The translations under genes were made by a program, and so were the position numbers. Under the pieces are notes generated by a model that saw only the letters and a program-made list of their open reading frames with translations, was not told the origin of the DNA and ran no database searches. 64,000 bases of DNA from Pyxicephalus adspersus (lineage: Eukaryota; Chordata; Amphibia; Anura; Pyxicephalidae): NCBI RefSeq assembly GCF_032062135.1, contig NC_092861.1, positions 144,419,004 through 144,483,003 of the forward strand. The letters are read 5' to 3'. Of this stretch, positions 39,201 to 49,600 are shown in pieces (positions within the stretch are counted from its first letter, which is position 1; every line of letters begins with the position of its first letter).

Positions 39201-41902
39201 ATTAGCACTTGCTTCTCCTTACATTGTGTTTCCTTTTACAGATTTACTTTAGATAGACTTGGTGCTATTTTTAATAAAATAAAGTCCATTCTAGAAGATA
39301 ATCAACAAATCCAGCTCTCTGAAACCTTCTTCTGATGAAAAAAAAGATATTGGCTAGACTCAGAGTAAAGTGTGTCCTTTGCTTTCAACTCAAATGTATC
39401 AGATTGCTGCAAACTAGACTGCAACATTGATTTCCAGTACTAGCTCCCAAAATAGTAAACACATTTAAATTGATAGGACATCTGGGTAAAGGGGATATAT
39501 TAGAAAGAGACAGGCATATAATATAATGCTCCTTGAGGAGAAAATATGCCCTACTTACAGCAGAACTTTTTTATGATTTCAAGTAAGAATTTCTATTTTA
39601 TTATATGTGCCTGCTGTTGTACTAATTACAATCATTGATTTCAGATTTAGTAGACCTGGGCCCATCCACCAACAATAGATTACCTGGTTCCTTTGTAGCT
39701 TGGGGAAATGTTGTGCATCTGCCCAGTAGTTGCATCTTCTACAAGGTGGTCTTGCTTTATCTCATTCTGTGTTGTTGCAATGGTGCTGGGTCAAGTAGGG
39801 AACAATGATGTCCCTAGTTGAGTCCTTCTGGGAAAGAGCAGGGTCCTCTCCTTCTCCTGTGTCACTGTCATTTGCAACCTCTATTTAATGTACAGCCCTG
39901 CATAATATGTTGGCGCTATATAAATACTGTTTAATGATAATATTAGTCTTCCAGCAAGACTACTTACAAAAACAAAATGGCTTTCAGGAGGGAGAGCTTT
40001 CCTGATTGATGTAAAAGTGTCAAGTACCAGAGATTGGTGTTCAAAAGTGTGAAAATGTTTCTTTTTAGCTCCTTTTTATTTAATGCTTTCGAACATTCTA
40101 ATGTGGTTTAGGAGTCTCAAAATGACCCATTATTTTAGGGTTTATGAAACTGGCATCCACAGGACTGCTGTAACAGGAGTGGATGACAACCCGGAGTGGC
40201 TGGTGGGTATCAACATAAACTGCTGTTGAATAGTACTAATATGATACGAAGACCCGATACAGTATACAACTGCAGAATCACATGTTATGCTTACACCAGC
40301 CATCGGCCGTTTTGAGCTTCATTTATAGACCAGGTGTACATGTAAGCTCTTCAGGGCAGGGTCCTCTCCTTCTCCTGTGTCACTGTCTGTATCCGTCTGT
40401 CATTTGCAAGCCCTATTTATTGTACAACACTGCGTAATATGATGGCGCTATATAAATCCTTTTAATATTATTAATAACAATAATAAGGGTCAATGGCTGC
40501 CCAATGGCCAAGAGGAGAACCCAGAAATGGCAAGGACAATGGTGGCAGCAAATAATAGAGCAGCGGAGTCTGGACCTGTTATCTATGGAGAGGGGTGTAC
40601 TAGGTAAGTGCACCTAATGTACAGTCATACTGGGTATACGTGCAGATTATGGTAAGCCCCCCCCCCCATCACAACCACTACCATAGACCTTGAGAATTTT
40701 GTTCTGCTCATGCCCATAGGATCAGCCAGGTGGACAGCCTCCATATTGCTGTCAGTTTAGGTTTCCTAAAACACTGTAAAAAGTAATCATAAAATATGAA
40801 CTCCAAGCATGCCACAAATAGAAAAAGAAAATGTGGTTTATACATAAATCAAAGTGAAAATATGGTCATTAAAATAATATGGCATTTTGTAAACACTGTG
40901 ATGTTTCCCTTAATTTTGCATATTCATATGAGATAAGAATTGTTCTTTGCAATTGTTCTCCTCTAAGATATACTTCATTGATAGCTTTCATTTTTCTTAC
41001 TAACCCACCCCCATACATAAACCTGTATTATCAGCAGAACTGACTTTCTTCTTTTATTATTATTATTATTATTATTAATAATATTATTAATAATAATAAT
41101 AATAATATTAATAAACTGTATTTGTAAAGTGTTACCATATTGCACAGCGCTGTACATTAAATGGGGGTTGCACATGGCAGACAGATACAGACAGTGACAC
41201 AGGAGGAGGAGAGGACCCTGCGCAGAGGAGCTTACAGTCTAGGAGGTGGGAGAAGTAGCACACAATAGGAGGGGAGATATGGAGTGGTGGGAAGTAGTGA
41301 GAGTTTTAAGAGACAGAAGAAGACGGGTAGTCTTAAAAAAGATGGGTTTAAATGTGCAGAAACTATTAGCAAGCCGAATAGGACGAGGAAGACCATTGCA
41401 GAGAGTGAAGGCAGCGCTAAAAAAATCTTGGAGCCATGCATGTGACGAGGTTTTGACTGAGGAAGTCATTAGTCTCTATTAGGATATGTTTGATACTTTT
41501 AGGGCACTTTAATCATGACTAAAACACTTCTTTATTGTCCAGTTTTACAAATCTTCTTCACTTTTATGCTTTCATTATCACTAAATTTTAAAAGTAGCTA
41601 TGACTTCAAAAGGAGCCGTCATGGTTTTAAAACAAACTCCATACATTCCCATTGTGGTTTATGGTGTTCTCCATTTTCTAAGTGGCAATGCCCAATATGG
41701 TAATCTAAAAAATGTCAATCAGGATGATTGCCAGATTATAAATATGGTGGATGGGGCAGTAAAACTCAAAAGTGATGGTAATTATAAATGTGGGGATGTT
41801 TTCTGGGGTTCAATGAAAACTTAAATAGGGCAAACTGAAATACGTTATTATTTGTGTACCTATTCAGACATCAAGCTTGTAATGTAATCTGTCATCTCAC
41901 AA

Positions 41903-41954
<52 letters not shown>

Positions 41955-43605
41955 TTATATTGTCCCCGAAGAATAAACTTTTCATTGACTTGTTACAGAA
42001 ATCACACTCTTTTTCAGTTTCTACACCTGGAGTATGTGGTCCTTGCTACGACCCTGACCTCTGCAGATACGTTATTAGCACTACAATAATAGCTTACTTG
42101 TGTTGAGTTCCTCCAGTTGTTATTTTGGAACAAACATGTTTCCATTTTATGAAGCATGTTTTTTTTTTCTCTTTCCTAACAAAGATTTATTGTGGACGGT
42201 GCCAGAAAAATCCCACTTGCCATTTATCTTTTGGTGCCCACATATCTCTCCTACGGAGTTTCATGGCAGTGATGCAGTACAGGATATTTTTCCAGACCTC
42301 TCTCTTTTTATCTTATTGGAAGTGCAATAAAACTACTTGTAGTGTTTTTGACCTTCTCTGCCACGAGTTACTTCTTCACCGGCTCGACAATTGTTTTTAT
42401 TCTTTTGTCCATCTGCGGTAACGGTGACAACTCCACATTGCGTTCATTTTATTTTGTATATAAAATATTAGATTTAAAGGTTCTCTGATTTAATCCAGTA
42501 TGTTTTTTTATCAATCAGTTTGAAAGAAGTTGCTGCATGTTTTGATATGCCATATTTTTTAATCTGATTTTATCTAGAGAAGAGTCAAAGTGGCATTTGG
42601 CTGCGTGTAAATTAGATATTAGGAATTGTGTATTTATAAAGCGGCGAATCTGACAACCACCATTCTCCGGTGGAGAATCTTTCAGCTCCATGTGTTTTTG
42701 ATGGCAGTGATTGATTCAGCTCCAGGGCATGCTTGATGAATGTCTGTTTCATGGCTTTATAAAAAGACCCCGAAGACTTTGTACACATTTTATTTGAAAC
42801 ACCTGGAATAGACTTATCTGGTATAAACTGACAGCCTAAATTAGCTTTAATAGAACCTAAACTAATGCTTCAAGTACAAATGCACTAAAAGCAAAGTGTT
42901 AAAATTATTATTTTTTATGAATTTAAAAAAAAACTTTCTAAAAACTATGGGACTTTTGTTTCCATAGAGGTTGGCACCTTACTCAGGTTTTTTATCTTCT
43001 CTTCATTCCTCCTGAAACAAATAATCATCCCATCTAAACTCTGTATCTGTTTAATTATTTCAGTATTTTTAGTGCTCGTGTGCCACTTACCTTTCTGACC
43101 TGATGGAAAAATAATCCTCTAGTCCCTCTCTTCGCTCCTCCAATGACCTACTAATGACTTCTTCACTCATAACCTTATCACACGCACGGCTCCAAGACTT
43201 TTCTAGAGCTGCCCCGACTCTCTGGAATGGTCTTTCTCGTCCTATTCAGCTTGCTCCTACTTTCTAAACATTTAAAAGAGCACTTGAAACCCATCTTTTC
43301 AAACTTGCCTGCCCATTTTCATTTGTCTTTTAAAACCCTCACTACTTACCCACCATTTCATATCCCCCCTCCTATTGTGTGATACTTCCACAACGTCTTA
43401 GATTGTAAGCTCTTCTGGTCAGGGTCCTCCTGTGTCACTGTCTGTATCTGTCTGTCATCTGCAACCCCTATTTAATGTACAGTGCTGTGTAATATGTTAT
43501 ACAGACAGTGACAGGGGACAGTGAGCAGGGGACCCTGCCCAAAAGAGCTTACAATCTAAGAGGTTTATAAATACTGTTTACTACTACTACTACTACTACT
43601 ACTAC

Positions 43606-43640
<35 letters not shown>

Positions 43641-46600
43641 CGGATTTGTACACATACAACAACCACCATATACTGTACTTTAAAAAATAATAAAAATGTT
43701 TACATAAATTGAAATCATTCAGGAAACAGAAAGATGAAAAGACAAAATATTTCTCAAAAGCCTTAAAGAATACAATTATTCATGTACAGCAACAATAATA
43801 CTAATGCTCATTAATTAGACAGGCCGTAATTATCTTATTGGGAGCTCAGGTTTAGGAAAATATAAAGCTGGTACAGCAGTGGTACAAAGTGGAACAAAAT
43901 ATATATATATATATATATATATTAGTCGTATTCTGTTTTATTTTGTATAACTATCACTATGATAATAATACATTAATATGATATATTATGATATTGTATT
44001 AATGTATTATTATAATATGATAATGACAATAATACATACAGTATACATATAAAATGATTTTAGATTTAAACCGGAGCTAAACTTAAATAAAAAAATCCTA
44101 CTTACCTTACTTATCCTATTCCTGCTGATCCCTCAATCTCTCCAGCGCTGTCCTCAATTCGGTCCCGAGCCATTCTGAAATCCTCCTTTGTCCCGGTGCT
44201 TCCAGGCGTCGCCATATTCTTCCTTCTTCTTTCTTCTTCTGGCAACATCACCTGATCTCGCTCGGCATTGTGGGAAAAGCCACTTCTGCACATGCTTGAG
44301 ATTGGGCATGTGCAAAAGGACAGCCCAATGCCTCCTGGGATACATGACATATGTATTCCAGGAGACTGCAGGCTTCTCATTCATTCTCTACGACCACAGT
44401 AGAAAAAAAGAACAAAAAAAACTTTAAAAAGCTTTAAGAGCCATACTTTCAATGAAAAGCGAGTTGCAGATGGCTTATAATTTGGAGCCTCGTCTCTAAA
44501 TTTTTAACAAAATAATTTTTTTATTGTTCATTCCTTTTTATGTATCCAGAAATATCTATGGCTGTTATTGCATGACTGTACAGTTGCATATAACATATGG
44601 TCATCTATGGGGCCTATATAATAAAATATTCTTCTAACAGTTCTGAATATGGTATATCACTTGTTTAATACATTTCCTAAACAATATTTTTCATTCTATT
44701 CTTATTTTACTTTAAAATCCGCTGTTCATGTTCCCAGGATAACGTTGTTATTTGTAGTGTTACCATTATTATTACATGCAGGTTTTTCGCAAGTTACTGC
44801 AGATTTTAACTTTTGCATAATTCAAAATATGTTTGCTAATTTCTAACAAGGTTTTATTCGCGGCGATTAAAGATGATTTTGTCTTAAAATATACCCTCAA
44901 GCAGTACAAATCTCATTTTCTACCAGTAAACTAAAATAGTCAAGCATTTTCCTGGACATAAAACATGCATTTAAAAAGCAATAAAAACTTCAACAGTTGT
45001 AAAATAAGATCGTCAAAATTTTTAATCACTGCTATTTTTCCTGCTTTTACATTTTTTAGAACAAAGAAGCAGAACTATAGAAAACTATTAAATATTAAAT
45101 ACCAGTTTAACACTTCCAGAAAATCTGTGATTTTAAAGCCAATCTCCAGCTAAAGTTGTTATTTTGGGAGTGAATAGGGAAGAGTTTAAATTTAAGCCTG
45201 AATCCAGGTAAATTACAAACTACCCTTGCAGGGGTTGCATGGTTGTTTTTTGTCTAGTGGTCGTTTGGCACTCGGGAATGGTTTTAGACAAAACAGGACC
45301 CAGAGCAAATACGAGGTGGTGTTCCCAAATGCACAGCTTCCAGCTACCTGCATCCCCTGCCGTTCCATCAGTTGGATATTGGAGAAGGGCCCCAGTCCCC
45401 TCATCTACCCAACCCAGCCAGGGTAGCCAAAGGAAGGACATTAATCTACCTTCACCCCTTACTCCTGCAGACTTCCTTCTCATCCTTCCTTCTCTTGTGC
45501 AACCGGACACCAAAGCCTCCTCTCTAAAGCGCTTTACCCCTTATCCTTACAATATAAGACCTAGTAGTCCTGCATTGTAAGTGGGAAATCCAAAAGCCAC
45601 CCTTAACCTAGAGAGGGGCAACATGTTCCATAAGCTTGAATCGAACATTGTTCCTGCACCTTAATCAGGTGGGCCACCTCCCCAACCCCTCGTGTGTGCC
45701 TAACTTGTCCAATAGCTGCAGTCTCTCGTGCTGTCTGCAGTCCAGTCAGTATATATCTAGTAATAGCCTGTTTGCAACTGTGGACTATATATAGGCATAA
45801 ATGGAACATTGGTGCTATAGTATGGGTTTGTCCTATTCAAGTCAATTGGAGATTAGTGTGCAGGCAGCCCAGCACTATATTTTTACCAAGCAAGCTTCCG
45901 ACACCATTTGAGGCTGTAGGCATTAGAAGAAGTAACTATGTACCTGGGGGGTGTCACACCTGAATTTATCGAGAGGTGTGAATAAAGGTTCTGGGGGAAT
46001 CTTTTTGAAAAACGTAGACTTCAGTACTTTAACATAAATTACATAAAAATAGCAGCACAAATAATCTAGCTTTTTTTAAATACAAATAAAATGAATAATA
46101 CTTGCCACTGTCGCCTTTTCATTGTCATCACCATTCTTACTATAGTATAACTATTCTTTATTAAATTTGCTAGGAGAATAGAGATATCACGATGATAACA
46201 TGACAATACCCCAGTGAACCTGGTTAAACAATAAAGTGATCTCCGAGTTATATATTTTGTGTGGAGCTTCTCTTGCTGTTGTCAGCTCCCTCGACTCTAC
46301 TTAACACTGGCCCAAATTTACATTTTTATAACCATAGCCCTACAGAACCCTAAATCAGACCCATAATATCAAGACTTTATTTGGCTATTATGTGAACTAA
46401 CATCTTAATGTAGTAATTAGTCTATCAAACCACAGGACCAAAAAAAAACCTCTTGTTAAAAAACAAAATAATCTTTTGTAGGCACAGCCAGATTTAATAT
46501 ATGACCTTTCCTGCCATTTGTTTTAGAGCTTAGAATAAATATTATTTATAAGACAATGTACACTGATGTGTTACCTAATGAGGAACACGCATCACCAATT

Positions 46601-49600
46601 TGACTAGCGGAAGAAATTGTTTGGAAACAGATGGTTAACAAGCAGTAATCTATGGAGTTCACAGTCAAAATGTAGAAAACTGGTTTGTGCTAATCAAAGG
46701 CAAGAACTGTACACAAACTGACTGCAGAGATCACCAGGTGGAAATGTTTTTACTATTTACTTATGATTATTATTTATTATTTGTATGTATATTGTGCCAA
46801 CATATTACGCAGAGCTTTTAAAGACCATTGTCATGTGTCTGATGTCCCTCTGATAGTCATATGTCCTTACCACAGTCTAAGGAGAATTTTGAGGGGAAGC
46901 CGCTTAACCTAACGGTATTTTTTTGGGGATGTGAAAAGATACCCACAGAAACAGGGGGTGAACATACAAACCTATTGCAGATAGTGCACTGACTGTGACC
47001 CTTGTGCTGCAAAGGCAAGAGTGATAGCCATTGAGCAAACAATTGTCACAGATCTATTTTTTTTTTCAAAATCATTTTTTAACATTTCTTTGCATGTGAT
47101 TGGGTATTATTTGCAAAGTAAATCTTTACCACATTCAGTAAGCATTCAGGGTGATAATTCACTTTGCTAAGTGAACATCCCAAATCCCTTAGGTAAACTA
47201 ACCCCAGTGTTTGAGGTTAGGCAATTGACGGAGCTGTTCTCAGCTACTCCAGTGAATTGGCTAAGCTAAATTAGGGGACATGGATACATATTTCATGTTT
47301 AGACCTGAAAATATAATAATTAAATAATAAAACTCAATTCAGTTCTTGCATATGCCTTATAGAGCGTCAGTTTATACAGCAGTGAATCTGACAATAACTA
47401 AAGCATTTCTTGGTAAACAAAATTCTAGGTCCATGTGTTTCAATAGCAGTGATTGATTCACTGCCATGGAATGTGACCATAAAATGTCAGATTCACTGAT
47501 TTTAAAATAGACCCAATTTTAATTTAGGGTGTTTCTTTATCTTTGATGTTTTTTTGTGTATAAACCAATGCCAAACATTAAAGAACAGTCTGAAAAACTT
47601 TAGTTTATGCACAATTTCCTCCCATCACCTTTGAGAGAAAGGCATATTTCTATCCCATTCCCCTGTGAACTTTGACAATGCAGCACAGGCCATAGTATTC
47701 CTGGTATGTCCATTTTTTAGCTCTCAATTGCATCTCCAGTTATAAATACAGATCTGTGAACTCAGGCCAGTATGGGTAGGCATACAATCCAGAACCTACC
47801 AAACATCATATCTGACCTCTTTAAAATTGGTAATAAATAAATAAACATCGAGTAATATCAAGGACAAAAGCTAATAAAGCATGTCCAGCGTTAGATTTGT
47901 TTTTCTGTTTTTGGAAAGAATGAATTAAAAACTATAGTTGAAGATGTAATCATCGATTTGTTCTAAAATGAGTTTCTGACTCAAACCCATTAGAAGTGGG
48001 GCTTTGTATATTTTAAGGACAATAGCAGTACCAACGTATCAATTAAAAAAATTCCTCTCTCCATATTCGACTATGGCCATCTTCGTCAATATAAAACACG
48101 CACTTATGATTTCACTGACGAGCTGTCTACCAATACAATAATTGACTATCTGCCATTGTTGAAGGTCTACCTGACCTTTCATAGTCACAACAGACATTGG
48201 GAATCTGCTGATGGTGCAGTTATCTCCCAATTTTTCAAGCATAAATCATTTTCCTACTAACGCCCAAGAACCATACCTGGCAAGCAAAAAAAAGGTAATT
48301 AATAGTTCTCCTTTAAATCCTGATTTGTAAAGCTTGAGTGCTTTCACTGACATGAACTTACTGTAGGTAAATCTGAAACTGTTAATCAAGATTTTTTTGA
48401 AGAACCGTGACATCCGTATTTGATGTTGACCATCAAGAGTCACAAAGACAGAGGAACCAGGTTAAAATCCATTATTTGTAAGGGTATTATTACTGTAGAG
48501 TTAGCACGAAAAAAAAAAGCTCTTACAATCGCCAATATAATATGTTTTTACCACGATTCATTTGGGCACTCTTATTATTTAACATGCATTATACAAACGA
48601 CATTGAGGAGAGAACAGTGAATAATGTTTCAATTTGCGTAGATGATAGTAAATTATGTGTCAGGGTAAATACAGGGGAGGATGTAAATTGATTACAGAAG
48701 GACACGTAAAGCCTGGAAAATTGAGCAACTAAGGTGCAGATGAGTTTCCCGCCCGTAGATAAATGGCCTGCACAGCACTTGGGTAGGAAGATTCTTAAGC
48801 GGAATATTACCTAAATTGGATTGAAACAAATAGCTATTCTGAAGAAAGGGACCTTGGGATTTCATAGATAATAAACTGAAAATGTCTAGTTGACACAGGG
48901 CCTGGCCTCTGAATGTTTCTAAATAGCAAACAGGTATCGAATTCAAGACCACCATGTTGTTTTGATTGGTGGCTTTGTTGGTAGCCCTACCTATAGAGAC
49001 AATGGCTGACATCTTTCCTTTTTTTGATGTTCATCCATTACCCCAATAAGAACCTGTGGTCCTCAATTGTCAGTATAGATGTCCTATACAGTTGTGTTGG
49101 CGATCATGTATTATCACTTTTATTTTTTATGTGGCCTAACAGCAAAAATTGTTTTTGATTTTAGCTGGATTTTAGCACCAATGAACATAGGAGACTTTAT
49201 TTGCTATCAAAGTCATTACATTACCCCTATTCCTCTTTAGTGGGCTCTCCAAAGCTGGAGAGTATACACTTTCATCAGTAAAGCTGGGTGACACAGCAAA
49301 TCTGGAATGGATTTGGTCCAGGACTGAAAACATTTTCTAACAAATATCAAAAAACTTTTAAGAAATCCATTCCAGGTTTGCTTGATTGCTCAGCTTTACT
49401 AATGAAAGTGTATCCTCTCCAACCTTTGGGAGTTTTATTACATCAGGCCCAATGTGTTCATCTGCTCTTCCCTATAGAAGAATATCCCTTTACAGAAAAA
49501 ACTAAACTCTGGGCAAATGAAAATTATAGAACCTAAGTGATCTACCTGGTATTGATTTCTTAAAAATCATTTGCTATTAGTTGGTAAATGTTTTCAATCC

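Noticed and set aside
45213..45580. Overlapping open frames of 63-113 residues on both strands
   Set aside because: No family resemblance and frames on both strands are equally open; treated as an unassigned GC-richer block.
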